DNA of 44,058 nucleotides from an uncultured Pseudomonadota bacterium (GCA_903884235.1 CAISEB010000022.1:1-44058), one strand, 5' to 3'. Positions 32,287-41,196 are shown, counted from the stretch's first letter. Program-made: numbers and translations. Notes: generated by a model not told the origin, from the letters alone.

Positions 32287-34080
32287 TCACGGCACGCTCC
32301 AGGCGCTGTCGGCGACCAGAGCACCGTCGCCGTCGAAATGAGCGATGTAGCCGCCCTTGGACGCGAAGCGCTGGCCCGGCCCGAGCGTCAGGCGCGGAAA
32401 CACGGTCGTGCCTTCGCGCTTGCCGAACGAGCTGCCGGCGAGTTGCAGCGCCTGCAGGCCCGGAGCTTCCACGCTCGCGGCGTGGTCAGCGATCACCCCT
32501 GCGCTCTGCGCGTGCGTGCGCACGTGGTTCTGGGTGCTGCTGTAGTACTCGGCCTCTGCCTTGCTGCCCTCGCGCTTGGCGATCATGGTCTCGGCACGCT
32601 CCAGCAGGTAGTCGCGATGAAGGTTGTTCAGCATTTCCGAGATGGTGTCGGTCAGGAATGCGAACGAGAAATACACCTGCGACTGCATGATTTCGTCGTC
32701 CAGCGGGATATGCCGCTGGTTCAGCCAGGCCTTGAAGTAGGCGAGGTTCGCGGCCCGGCGTCCAGGCAGCTCGTAGGGATAGACCAGCTGGGCCGACGTC
32801 CGCCATGCGCCCTTCAGAGGGATCCGCTCTGCGCCGCCGAGCACCGCGGAGAAATAGCTGTGGCCCACGGGCGGCGCGAATGCCTGAAGTTGCGCGACGT
32901 CGGGCTCGGCCAGCCAGAACATCACGACATCGCTGGGCCCTGCGTCGGCGACGGCGCCCTGCACGGCCGTCGCGGCGTCGCCGGAAATGATCCGGTCCAC
33001 GACCTGCACCTTCGACGAGGCCAGGGCGTCGGTCAGTGCCTTGGCCGCGCCGCGCCCGGTCGCATCGTCGCGGAATACCTGGATGACGCGATGGGTCGGT
33101 GATGCCTCCGGAAGCATGAGTTGCGTGGCCAGCACCCTGGTTTCGAGGACGACCCCGCCGCTGAAATAGAGGCTGTACCGGGGGGCATTCGCAGGCGGCA
33201 TCGTCACGCTCGGGAACCAGCACGGGACGCGCTCGCGGTCGCAGAACGAGTCGACCGGACCCCAATCGGAGCCACCGAGCCCCGACACGAGCGCGAAGAC
33301 GGGCTGGCGAGCGTAGTTGGTCTCGAGCTGCGCTGCCCAGGTGTCAGGGGCTCCATGCAGCTCCCAGACATCGAGGACCCAGCGGCGCTCGGTCCCGAGC
33401 ACCAGCTCCGCGGCCGACGTCATGTGGTGGCGCGACCGCCCGGTGGACGCGGTCATCGTGCTGCCGTTCTTCTGGGCAACGATCTTCTTCGCCATGTCGA
33501 TGAACAGCGCGCGCCGAGCGGCCGGTACATCCGGCGCCACGACGGTCGCAAAGTGGATCGTGCTGTCATCGACGCCCGGCGACCAGCTCGACGACAGCGA
33601 GTGCAGGTAGGCAACCAGTGCATCCATGTCCGCCGGGCCCAGGCGATAGCGAGGCATCAGCGGCTGCATCTTCTGTCCATCGACCCGTCGCCCCTCCCGC
33701 ACCGCGGCGACCACTGTCGCATCGGTATAGGGCTCGTGGGCGCGGTTGAACGCCTTTCCCGATCGCGGATCCATCGTCGCGATGACCCGGTCACCCGTGG
33801 AGAAGAGCGCATTGCCGGTCACCGGCGGCGCCTGGATGTCCCCTTCGACTGCGCCCATGCCGCTCGGCCGGTGGCATTGAGCGCACGTGGCGTCGGCGCC
33901 GGTGACGACGGTGCCATCGAGTCGGGTCCCGCGCAGGACGCTACCGTCGGACAGGACGCCCTCCTGGTAGATTCGTCGCCCGACTTCCACGGCATCCGCA
34001 CCGAAGGCCGGCGCAGCCAGGACACAGCACAGGAGCGCGAGGATCGTGGCAGGGAGCAGCCGTGTGTCCGGGAAGCCCAT
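32287..34080 (-). CDS. mofC: Cytochrome c fused to periplasmic-binding-protein-like domain (MofC-like)
   Basis: 597 residues. A signal peptide (about 7-27) leads to a class I cytochrome c domain (about 30-165) with C-A-Q-C-H at 66-70 and a candidate axial Met in P-L-M-P-R-Y. From about 175 to the end is an alpha/beta domain resembling type 1 periplasmic binding proteins of amino-acid ABC transporters, with H-F-A-T-V-V-A-P-D-V, Q-P-V-F-A-L-V-S-G-L-G and V-I-Q-V-F-R-D-D. Only three bases separate it from the FKBP gene. In the Leptothrix mofABC locus the third gene encodes a heme-binding protein, which this matches by order and heme motif. It may carry electrons from the multicopper oxidase or sense a ligand through the binding domain (inference). 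Confidence 0.8.
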   Translation of the reverse strand: MGFPDTRLLPATILALLCCVLAAPAFGADAVEVGRRIYQEGVLSDGSVLRGTRLDGTVVTGADATCAQCHRPSGMGAVEGDIQAPPVTGNALFSTGDRVIATMDPRSGKAFNRAHEPYTDATVVAAVREGRRVDGQKMQPLMPRYRLGPADMDALVAYLHSLSSSWSPGVDDSTIHFATVVAPDVPAARRALFIDMAKKIVAQKNGSTMTASTGRSRHHMTSAAELVLGTERRWVLDVWELHGAPDTWAAQLETNYARQPVFALVSGLGGSDWGPVDSFCDRERVPCWFPSVTMPPANAPRYSLYFSGGVVLETRVLATQLMLPEASPTHRVIQVFRDDATGRGAAKALTDALASSKVQVVDRIISGDAATAVQGAVADAGPSDVVMFWLAEPDVAQLQAFAPPVGHSYFSAVLGGAERIPLKGAWRTSAQLVYPYELPGRRAANLAYFKAWLNQRHIPLDDEIMQSQVYFSFAFLTDTISEMLNNLHRDYLLERAETMIAKREGSKAEAEYYSSTQNHVRTHAQSAGVIADHAASVEAPGLQALQLAGSSFGKREGTTVFPRLTLGPGQRFASKGGYIAHFDGDGALVADSAWSVP

Positions 34081-34083
34081 GCG

Positions 34084-34776
34084 TCAGGGTGTCTTCTTGT
34101 CCAGGAGTTCGATCTCGAAGACCAGCACCGCGTTCGGTCCGATCTGGGTACCGGTCCCGCGGTCGCCGTATGCGAGCCTCGGCGGTACGACGATCCGCCA
34201 GCGAGATCCGACCGGCATCAGCTGCAATGCCTCCTTCCAGCCGGGGATCGTCTGCGCCGCGACGAACTCCGACGGCTTGCCAGCCGGCGACGCGTCGAAT
34301 TCGGTGCCGTCGAGCAACGTGCCGCGGTAGTTCACGACCACCGTGTCGCTCAGCACGGGCTTCGGTCCCTTGCCCGGCTTGAGCACCGTGTACTGCAGGC
34401 CGCTCTCGGTCGTCGTGACGCCCTCCTTCTTGCCGTTCTCGGCGAGGTACTGGGCGCCCGTCTCTTTGTTCCGCTCGCCGGTTGCCCGGCGATTGGTCAC
34501 CATGTTCTTGTGGAGTTCCTGCTGGACGCGGCTCATGACCGCGCGGAGCTCCTTGTCCGTCATCATCAGCTTGCCATCCGACAGGCCGTCGCGAAGTCCG
34601 CGCACGAGCATGTCGACGTCGATGTCGACGTTGTCCTGGCGCAGCGTGCGCGCCGTCTGCGCGCCGATCGCGTAGCTCTCCTGCTGCTTCAGGTCCTTGA
34701 AGGACGCTGCGTCATCCGCGAAGGCCTGGGAGGCCAGGAGCGACGCGATGGCGAGGGCTAGGCACTTCGTCCGCAT
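34084..34776 (-). CDS. mofB: Exported FKBP-type peptidyl-prolyl isomerase (MofB-like)
   Basis: 230 residues. A signal peptide (about 1-20, S-Q-A-F-A-D) is followed by the helical dimerisation domain of FkpA/Mip-type isomerases (about 25-110: S-Y-A-I-G-A-Q-T-A-R-T-L) and the FKBP domain (about 120-228) with V-V-N-Y-R-G-T-L-L-D-G-T-E-F-D-A-S, I-P-G-W-K-E-A-L-Q-L-M-P-V-G-S and R-L-A-Y-G-D-R-G. It speeds proline isomerisation and folding in the periplasm. Lying between a very large multicopper oxidase and a cytochrome, it matches MofB of the Leptothrix locus. The obvious client is the roughly 1,900-residue oxidase with its many Pro-rich fibronectin domains (inference). Confidence 0.9.
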   Translation of the reverse strand: MRTKCLALAIASLLASQAFADDAASFKDLKQQESYAIGAQTARTLRQDNVDIDVDMLVRGLRDGLSDGKLMMTDKELRAVMSRVQQELHKNMVTNRRATGERNKETGAQYLAENGKKEGVTTTESGLQYTVLKPGKGPKPVLSDTVVVNYRGTLLDGTEFDASPAGKPSEFVAAQTIPGWKEALQLMPVGSRWRIVVPPRLAYGDRGTGTQIGPNAVLVFEIELLDKKTP

Positions 34777-34892
34777 TTCATCTTCCTTGAGAAAAAGACG
34801 CCATCCCCCGTTTCATCCACCGTCCGGCCCGGGGGCTGGCGGCGAAGTCACGAACGATGGCGTCCAGATTCTAAATCCGATCTCAGCGCAGC

Positions 34893-34924
34893 GGCCCGCA
34901 TCGAGTTCACATTCGATGCGGGCC
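34893..34924 (-). terminator. 12-bp perfect hairpin between mofA and mofB
   Basis: A 12-bp perfect stem GGCCCGCATCGA / TCGATGCGGGCC with an 8-base loop begins 13 bases past the oxidase stop and lies in the 161-base gap before the FKBP gene. On the oxidase strand no T-run follows, so it may be a partial terminator or processing and stability element that sets the ratio of oxidase to downstream proteins. Confidence 0.6.
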
Positions 34925-34937
34925 GTGCGTCTCTTTC

Positions 34938-37900
34938 TTACGGCGCCGTCGTCACCGACACCACCACGCTCTGGTTGGTGCCACCCGCCGTCACTTCCTG
35001 AACCTGGAAGTAGTACGTCGTGTTGCGAGCGAGGCCACCTACGGTCGTCGTCACTGCCGTCGCGCCGACGTTCGTCGTCGTCACGCCGCCGGTGAGGACA
35101 CCGTTCGTCTGGCCAGCGGTCGGCGCGCCCTGCGTGCCGGTGGCGTTGCGCAGCACGCGGATACCGGTGACGGTCGAACCGTTCGCCGCTCCGAGCGCCC
35201 AGGCCAACGTGACCTGGCGCGTGCCCGCACCTGCCGTCACGCCGGTCGTGACAGCTGCAGCGCTCACGCCCGCAGGGGCGTTGGCAAGCTCACGCGGCGT
35301 GACGGTGGCCGAGTTGGCGCCGTTGCCCGAGGTCCCTGCCGCGTTCACCGCCACCAGGTGGAAGCGGTACTGCGTGTCAGGCGTCAGCGCCGCACTCTGC
35401 CACGTCGTTCCAGTCACACCCGTCGCGACAGCCGTCGCCACGCTCCACGCACCGCCGAAGCCGGTGCGCGACTGCTGGTAGACCGTGTAGGTCACGCCAG
35501 CCGGGGGAGCCGGCAGCGTCAGCGTCACGGTCGGCGCGGACGTGCTGATCGGCGACACTGCTGCGACAGGGGCTGCCGGGGCTGCCGGGGCTGCCGGCGG
35601 CTGGAAGCTGAACGTCGCGGAGTAGGCGCTGCTACCGACCGAATTCGTCGCCAGTACCCGGAAGTAGTACGTGGTGTTCGAATTCAGGCCCGCGAACGGC
35701 ACGTTGGTGCCGATCACGTTGAGCACCGTCTGCAGGCCACGCGTGAACGTCGCATTCGTCGCACGCTGCACCGTGTAGCTCGTCGCCGGACCGGTCGCAG
35801 GCGCGATCCAGTTCAGCACGACGCTGGTCGAGGTCGGCAGGGATGCCGTGCAGCAGGTCGGGATGCCCGGCGCCACGGTGGCTGCCGGCGTCGCCGCCGT
35901 CGCCTGGCCGGACGGCGCACTCGAGCCCGTGGCGTTCGTCGCGTACACCTGGAACAGGTACGTCGTCGACGGCGTCAGGCCGGTGACGGTCGTGCCCGTG
36001 CCCACGAGCGGGGCGAGGCTGGTCCAGCTGGCGCCATTGTTCGCGCTGTACTGCACCATGTAGCTCGCCGCACCGTTGGTCGACGCGGTCCATGCCAGGG
36101 TCACGCTCGTGCTGCTGGCCGGGTTCGCCGACAGGTTCGTCGGGGCCACCGGCAGCGTCAGGGCGCTCGCCGAGTTGGACGCCACACTCGCGCCGGAGGC
36201 GTTGACCGCCACCACCGTGAACGTGTAGGTCGTGTTCGGGCCGAGGCCCGAAACCACCGCCGTCGTGCCGTTGTACGCGACGCTACCCGCGACCGGCGCG
36301 ACCGTGACCGTGTAGGTCAGGCCGGCGCTGTTCGCCGGGGCCGTCCACGAGAGGGCAACCGTCGACGAGCTGATCGCGCCCGTCGTCAGCGCCGCCGGGG
36401 CGGCCGGAAGCGTCAGGCCAGTCGCCGGCGCGGAGGCCGCGCCAGTGCCGGTCGCGTTGACCGCCGAGACGGTGAACGAGTACGACGTGTTCGCCGCAAG
36501 GCCAGTCACGACGTCAGGCGACGTCGCGGCCACGCCCGGGGCACCACCGCGCGAAACGAGGTAGCTCGTCACGGCCTGGGCCGCCGGCGAGGCCGGCCAG
36601 TTGACCTGCAGCGAGCTCACGGTCGGGTTGGTCACCGTGACCCCGGCAACGGCCGCAGGCGCCATCACGACGGTCGTCGGTGCCGACGGGGCCGAGCTGC
36701 TCGCACCCGAGGCCGTGACCGGCTGGGCGTTGTCCGAGGTCGTCTCGCCAGCAGCCGTCACCGCAACCACGCGGTACGAGAACTGCGACGAACCACTCGC
36801 CACCGCGATCACGGTGTAGGTGTAGGCATTGCCCACGGCCACCGCGCTGTCGACGAAGTTGCCGGCAGGCTGGTTCGACGCGATCTTCACGTTGTTGCGA
36901 TAGACGTCGTAGCCCGTCGCGCCGGCGATCAGCGTCAGCGGCTGCAGCGACAGCGTCACCGACGTCGGGGTCACCGACACCAGGGTCGGAGCCGCCGGCG
37001 CCGCGAGGGCGGAACCCGCCGCCGCAGTCGTGTCGACGAAGCTCGTAGCATTGGCCGGTGCATTGACCGCTCCCGTGATCGCGTTGATCTTGTTCAGGCC
37101 AGCCGCGACCGGCGCATACGCACCGACCACTCCGGCTGCATCAACGGACGCACGCTCCACACGGAACCCGATTTCATTGTTCGGGTTGCCAAGGAAGCCC
37201 GTGACGTTGCTGATGGGATCATAGGACGTCAGCGTTGCCGGGACCGGGGTCGGATCGACCCAGGAGACGGTAACGCCGGCTGCTCCACCCGTCGCACTGG
37301 TGGTCGTGAACGCAGGGGCCTTCACTTCCTTCGCATTGAAGATGAACGGACGCATGAAGTCGTTCTCTTCGTGGCCGAGGATGTGGCAGTGCCACACGTA
37401 CTCCGAGCCGTAGTCGACGGCCGCATTCGTGTACGGCGTGGTCGGCGCATTGCCGGTGGCCGGATCGATCTGCGTGATGCCGTGGTTGTCCGTCGGCAGC
37501 TGGTTCGGGGCCGGCTGACGGAAGCTGTGCGGCAGGCCAAACGGCGTCGGAGGAGCAGTCTTCGCACGCACCGCGACGATGATGTCCTCGAGGGGGTGCA
37601 TCTTGACGGTTTCCTTCCAACCCACTTCGTCAGCCGGGATCGGCTTGATCGTACCGTCCCAACCCACACGGTTGATGACCTGCACGTTGATGAAGTGGAA
37701 GTGGACCGGGTGCGAGTCGACGCCGTTGTGGGTGATCTTCCAGAACTGGGTCTCACCGTTGGCAATCGTCTCCGTGGCCGGATCGACGTAGGCCAAGGGG
37801 ATCGTCGTCTGGATCGACACGTTCGTGAACGGCAGCTCGACGCCCAGCGTGGCGTTCATGCGGCCATAGTCGGCCTCGAACAGCTCCTGGATCGCCTTGC

Positions 37901-40751
37901 TCTCGACATACGCGTTCACCGGCGCACCGACGACCGACTTGACCAGGCCGGCATTGGCGCCCTTGCGGATGTTCGCCAGCGTCGTCAGGCAGTTCGCCGT
38001 CGTGTTGCAGGTCGGGGCCGGCGTGTAGTTGAACACGTCCGCCGCAGCCGGGATGGTCAGCGCGTTGTACTTGTTCAGGTAGATCGCGCCCGTGAAGATG
38101 TGCTCATACGGGGCCGTCGTCGAGAAGCCGAGCGCGGTACCCATCGGGGCGTACTCGGGCGTCGGAACGACTGGCTTCGGCTGCGTCGCGATGTAGGCGG
38201 CGAGCAGCTGGGTGTTGAGCGCAGCGACGTCGAACGGCGCGGTCGCGCCGGTCGCGTTGACGTTGATCTGCATGATCGTGCGCGTGTTCGGGCCGTAGCC
38301 GATCTCGGTGTTCGGCGCGCCACCGGCACCGGTCTGGTCACCGTCGCCCGTGTAGTAGTCGATGCGCGGATCGCCGGCAGGAACCGGGGCACCCGAGTCG
38401 TTGTACAGGATCAGCGTCTTACCCGCGTACTGCGAGAAGTCGATGATGATGTCCGCGCGCTCCGCGGGCCCGAGCCACAGGCCACGCTCGAGTACGTTGA
38501 GGACGGTGACCGAGCGCTTGTTGTACTCGTAGTTGATCGGCGTGGCCGGGATGACGACCGCCTGCTGGAAGAGACCACCCTCATTGCCGATGCGGATGAT
38601 GTCCGGACCGATGTTCGCCGGATCCGGCACGCCGCCCGGGCGGTTGTCCGCCTGGCCCCAGCCGGTGCCGATGAGACCGCCGGCGCAGGGGAACGAGACG
38701 TTGTACAACGTGATGCCGGCACTGTTCGGGCCAGACTCCGTGTAGTTCGCCTTCGTCACCGTGCCATTGGCAGTGACCGACCCGACCGCCTGGCCGGCGG
38801 TGACGCCGTCCGGGCAGTTGTAGGTGACCGACGTCTGCCCGAACGGGCTGTTGAACGGCACCATCTTCACTTCGGTATTGGCGGCCGGGGGGCTCGCGCC
38901 GCCCGACTGGTCGATTGCCTTCTGCGTGCTGTCCGCGACGAACAGGTTCAGGTTCAGCATTCGGTCATTGGCAACGCCGAGGATGCGGAACCGGTAGGCC
39001 GTCGGGTTGACGGTCACCGTCGGATACGCCATGCCGTTGACGATCGGCGTGTCCATGAACGCTTCTGGCGTTGTCGTGGCATTGCCGTACTCGCCGCTCG
39101 GCGTCGCGTAGGTCTGCGGAAACACTGGCCAGAAGAACGAGGCCCCGTCCCAGCGCCCGACCGGGTTGGTCGCGTCCGCCGACATCGGATCCTGGTTCGT
39201 CTCGTAGACGTGCGGGAACCAGAGGTCGCCCTCCTGACCCCAGTGGACGGTATCCCACTTGGCATCTTCGGTCGTAATGTCCTTCGGGACGAAGGTCTTT
39301 TCCTGGATGACCAGCGGAACTTCGGCGGCGACGAGCGCATTGATCGCGCGCTCGGTCGTATCAGTGAGCAGGTAGCCCGCCGCAGTGCCCGCGTACACGT
39401 TCAAGCGCGTCAGGCCCGTCGCATGGTCATGAAAGAACAGAAGGCGACCGGACTGTCCGTTCGGCCAGTAGTACGTGACTGCGCCCGGGCCGGGATTCGG
39501 CATGTCGGGCACGTTGTAGGCGATGTCGCCACGCTTGTAGTTCTGCGCGACGGCCGGGTTCAGCTCGTCCGCGGCCGGCGTGATCCACTGGTGCGGATGA
39601 CCGTCGGACAGCCACGGATTGTCGCCGCCGTGAAGATGCAGCTCCTCGCGGTTCTCGGTGTACTGCTCGAACGCCGGGACGTGCACGTAGCCGACCGGGG
39701 TCGTCGAGCCGTCCGCGTTCAGGCCGCCTAGGCACGCGCTCAACGTCGGGTCGCCCGCATTGTTCGGGCCCGACAGGACGTCGCCACATAGCAGGTCCTT
39801 GAAGCCGCTCTGGGTCTGGCCGTCACCACCGCCAAAGAGCGTGTGGTCGACCGGGATGAACAGGTCGCCCTGGCGATGCCAGGCACCACCCGCGTCGACG
39901 AAGCCATGACCGGCCGGCAGGGCGTTGTAGAACTTCACGCGTGTCGGCGTACCGTGGACCGCGATGATCGTGGGCCCAAGGTAGGAGGGGTTGTCGACCG
40001 CGACGGCCTGCACCTGCTCGAAGCCGTTAACGGCCGCCGGGCGCGTGCTCGGACGCGAGATCAGCACCGGGGAGCCATCGAGGTTCACCAGCGGGAGCGA
40101 TTTGGATCCCGTCGGGCTGATGCCGCCGTTACCCGTAATGCCCGCGAGCGAGTCGGTCGCGACCGGATCGATCTGCACGTAGCCGCGCAACGACGTGGCC
40201 TTCGCGAGGTCAGAGTGCATGCGCTGCGCGTACTCGACGACCGCGATTTCGTAGTAGACCGAGCCTGGGTACGAGGTCGCATCACCGACAGCGACGGGGA
40301 TATATGCACCCGCCGTACTGAGGCCGCTGGGCTGCCAGGTCGCGGAGAGGGCGTTGGGACCAAGCGTCGGCAGCGGGTCGACGAACTTGCGCAGCGCCGT
40401 GCCTGTGTCGCGGGTCTGCAGGCCGGTCAGCGCATCGAACTGCATGCCCATCGGGCTGTTCGCGTAGTACGTGCGGACCTTGATCGCCTTGGTACTGTCG
40501 ATCGCGGAGACGGCAGCGTCGGGCGTGGGGTTCGTCGTGTCGCCCCAGCCAGCACCTGCGCTGGCGGGATTGGCGGCGAAGATCGTCGCCGCGACTCCGA
40601 GCACCGTCAGGACCGCAGCAAGCAGCTTCGGCCTTGCGTGCGTGTCACTTTGGGACTTCTCCGCGTAACGACCTTCCCAGAGCCGCGACCAGAATCGGCC
40701 GGAGCCGAGCCTGGCGAGCGTCGCCTGGGGAACTTTGTTCCTGATGTGCAT
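34938..40751 (-). CDS. mofA: Giant multicopper oxidase with C-terminal fibronectin III domains (MofA-like)
   Basis: 1,937 residues. A long basic N-region precedes a hydrophobic signal (about 43-66, N-P-A-S-A). The cupredoxin region runs to about 1135 and holds all four copper motifs: H-L-H-G (His372, His374), H-D-H (441, 443), H-P-V-H-F-H (1014-1019) and H-C-H-I-L-G-H-E-E-N-D-F-M (1121-1132, Met1132 as axial ligand). The three-domain oxidase is swollen by long insertions, as in MofA and MnxG. About eight fibronectin-III-like domains follow. With FKBP and cytochrome genes downstream in the same order as Leptothrix mofABC, manganese(II) or other metal oxidation at the cell surface is the likely role. 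Substrate is inferred from family and context. AGGA lies 9 bases before the ATG. Confidence 0.88.
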   Translation of the reverse strand: MHIRNKVPQATLARLGSGRFWSRLWEGRYAEKSQSDTHARPKLLAAVLTVLGVAATIFAANPASAGAGWGDTTNPTPDAAVSAIDSTKAIKVRTYYANSPMGMQFDALTGLQTRDTGTALRKFVDPLPTLGPNALSATWQPSGLSTAGAYIPVAVGDATSYPGSVYYEIAVVEYAQRMHSDLAKATSLRGYVQIDPVATDSLAGITGNGGISPTGSKSLPLVNLDGSPVLISRPSTRPAAVNGFEQVQAVAVDNPSYLGPTIIAVHGTPTRVKFYNALPAGHGFVDAGGAWHRQGDLFIPVDHTLFGGGDGQTQSGFKDLLCGDVLSGPNNAGDPTLSACLGGLNADGSTTPVGYVHVPAFEQYTENREELHLHGGDNPWLSDGHPHQWITPAADELNPAVAQNYKRGDIAYNVPDMPNPGPGAVTYYWPNGQSGRLLFFHDHATGLTRLNVYAGTAAGYLLTDTTERAINALVAAEVPLVIQEKTFVPKDITTEDAKWDTVHWGQEGDLWFPHVYETNQDPMSADATNPVGRWDGASFFWPVFPQTYATPSGEYGNATTTPEAFMDTPIVNGMAYPTVTVNPTAYRFRILGVANDRMLNLNLFVADSTQKAIDQSGGASPPAANTEVKMVPFNSPFGQTSVTYNCPDGVTAGQAVGSVTANGTVTKANYTESGPNSAGITLYNVSFPCAGGLIGTGWGQADNRPGGVPDPANIGPDIIRIGNEGGLFQQAVVIPATPINYEYNKRSVTVLNVLERGLWLGPAERADIIIDFSQYAGKTLILYNDSGAPVPAGDPRIDYYTGDGDQTGAGGAPNTEIGYGPNTRTIMQINVNATGATAPFDVAALNTQLLAAYIATQPKPVVPTPEYAPMGTALGFSTTAPYEHIFTGAIYLNKYNALTIPAAADVFNYTPAPTCNTTANCLTTLANIRKGANAGLVKSVVGAPVNAYVESKAIQELFEADYGRMNATLGVELPFTNVSIQTTIPLAYVDPATETIANGETQFWKITHNGVDSHPVHFHFINVQVINRVGWDGTIKPIPADEVGWKETVKMHPLEDIIVAVRAKTAPPTPFGLPHSFRQPAPNQLPTDNHGITQIDPATGNAPTTPYTNAAVDYGSEYVWHCHILGHEENDFMRPFIFNAKEVKAPAFTTTSATGGAAGVTVSWVDPTPVPATLTSYDPISNVTGFLGNPNNEIGFRVERASVDAAGVVGAYAPVAAGLNKINAITGAVNAPANATSFVDTTAAAGSALAAPAAPTLVSVTPTSVTLSLQPLTLIAGATGYDVYRNNVKIASNQPAGNFVDSAVAVGNAYTYTVIAVASGSSQFSYRVVAVTAAGETTSDNAQPVTASGASSSAPSAPTTVVMAPAAVAGVTVTNPTVSSLQVNWPASPAAQAVTSYLVSRGGAPGVAATSPDVVTGLAANTSYSFTVSAVNATGTGAASAPATGLTLPAAPAALTTGAISSSTVALSWTAPANSAGLTYTVTVAPVAGSVAYNGTTAVVSGLGPNTTYTFTVVAVNASGASVASNSASALTLPVAPTNLSANPASSTSVTLAWTASTNGAASYMVQYSANNGASWTSLAPLVGTGTTVTGLTPSTTYLFQVYATNATGSSAPSGQATAATPAATVAPGIPTCCTASLPTSTSVVLNWIAPATGPATSYTVQRATNATFTRGLQTVLNVIGTNVPFAGLNSNTTYYFRVLATNSVGSSAYSATFSFQPPAAPAAPAAPVAAVSPISTSAPTVTLTLPAPPAGVTYTVYQQSRTGFGGAWSVATAVATGVTGTTWQSAALTPDTQYRFHLVAVNAAGTSGNGANSATVTPRELANAPAGVSAAAVTTGVTAGAGTRQVTLAWALGAANGSTVTGIRVLRNATGTQGAPTAGQTNGVLTGGVTTTNVGATAVTTTVGGLARNTTYYFQVQEVTAGGTNQSVVVSVTTAP
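34941..37330 (-). repeat. About eight tandem fibronectin-III-like domains in the oxidase
   Basis: Residues from about 1140 to the C-terminus form repeated units of 80-110 residues, each with a Pro-rich start (A-P-x-x-P or L-P-x-A-P), a V-x-L-x-W core strand and a T-T-Y-x-F-x-V-x-A-x-N-A-x-G end. They are diverged protein repeats and not recent DNA duplications. Such domains often hold enzymes at the cell surface or on polysaccharide. Confidence 0.75.
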
Positions 40752-40830
40752 CGCAAGTGTCCTAATGCGAAGTGGACTGTCGGAACGCGATCGCCGGAAC
40801 TCTTTTCCGTTTTTCCGTGACGCGCACTCT

Positions 40831-40854
40831 GCGCTTGGGAAATTTCCCTAGCGC
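40831..40854. promoter_or_regulatory. 24-bp near-perfect palindrome upstream of mofA
   Basis: The perfect centre GGGAAATTTCCC (40837-40848) is flanked by GCGC on both sides after two unpaired bases. It lies 80 bases before the oxidase ATG and would cover the predicted transcription start, the usual place for a repressor site. Confidence 0.5.
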
Positions 40855-40859
40855 GGCGC

Positions 40860-40888
40860 GAATGTGTCACGAGACGTTCACTTGACAA
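40860..40888 (-). promoter_or_regulatory. Possible sigma70 promoter for mofA
   Basis: On the minus strand TTGTCA (40883-40888) is followed after 17 bases by ACATTC (40860-40865). The -35 is good and the -10 poor, as in activator-dependent promoters. The palindrome at 40831-40854 would overlap the start point. Confidence 0.3.
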
Positions 40889-41196
40889 CCCACATCGGCA
40901 ATCGGCCTACCACGCGATTAACCGAGTTCACCCCATTGCAAATCAACTTGAAATTTGCATCCCCGACTTTTTGTGTGACTTAGCGAACATTCGCTGCGGC
41001 AATCCACTATCACGCGTCGTCGATGGGATGAAACTCATTCGCGTTCCGCGCTAAATGCCTAAAAATGCAGCACTTGCGTGATGCATCTCATTCGCGTTGA
41101 GGAGCGAAAAGCGCGTCGTTGAGCGCGTGTGAATACGAATCACTCGCGATTCGGAAGGAGAAATCCGGCAGCGACGAATGCGCTGCGAAGATCAAC
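40889..41196. other. Upstream region of the mof locus with several short repeats
   Basis: Most of the 484-base gap between mofA and ahpF, more A+T-rich than its flanks and without a credible gene. It holds an inverted repeat GCAAAT-N9-ATTTGC (40938-40958), the small palindrome GCGAA-CA-TTCGC (40983-40994), the 12-base direct repeat CTCATTCGCGTT (41034-41045 and 41087-41098, 53 bases apart), and an inverted repeat CGAATC-N6-GATTCG (41135-41152). The density of repeats suggests regulator binding; no known consensus fits. Confidence 0.45.

Noticed and set aside
34941-37330. Repeated sequence as a possible CRISPR array or tandem DNA repeat
   Set aside because: The periodicity is at the protein level (fibronectin-like domains) with unequal spacing and no identical DNA repeats.
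35358-39731. Long plus-strand open frame of over 1,400 codons
   Set aside because: It is the antisense of the multicopper oxidase gene. High GC keeps opposite frames open; the product is Arg-rich without domains, while the other strand has all copper motifs.
40882-40910. Plus-strand promoter with a perfect TTGACA at 40882-40887
   Set aside because: No acceptable -10 lies 16-18 bases downstream and no plus-strand gene follows.
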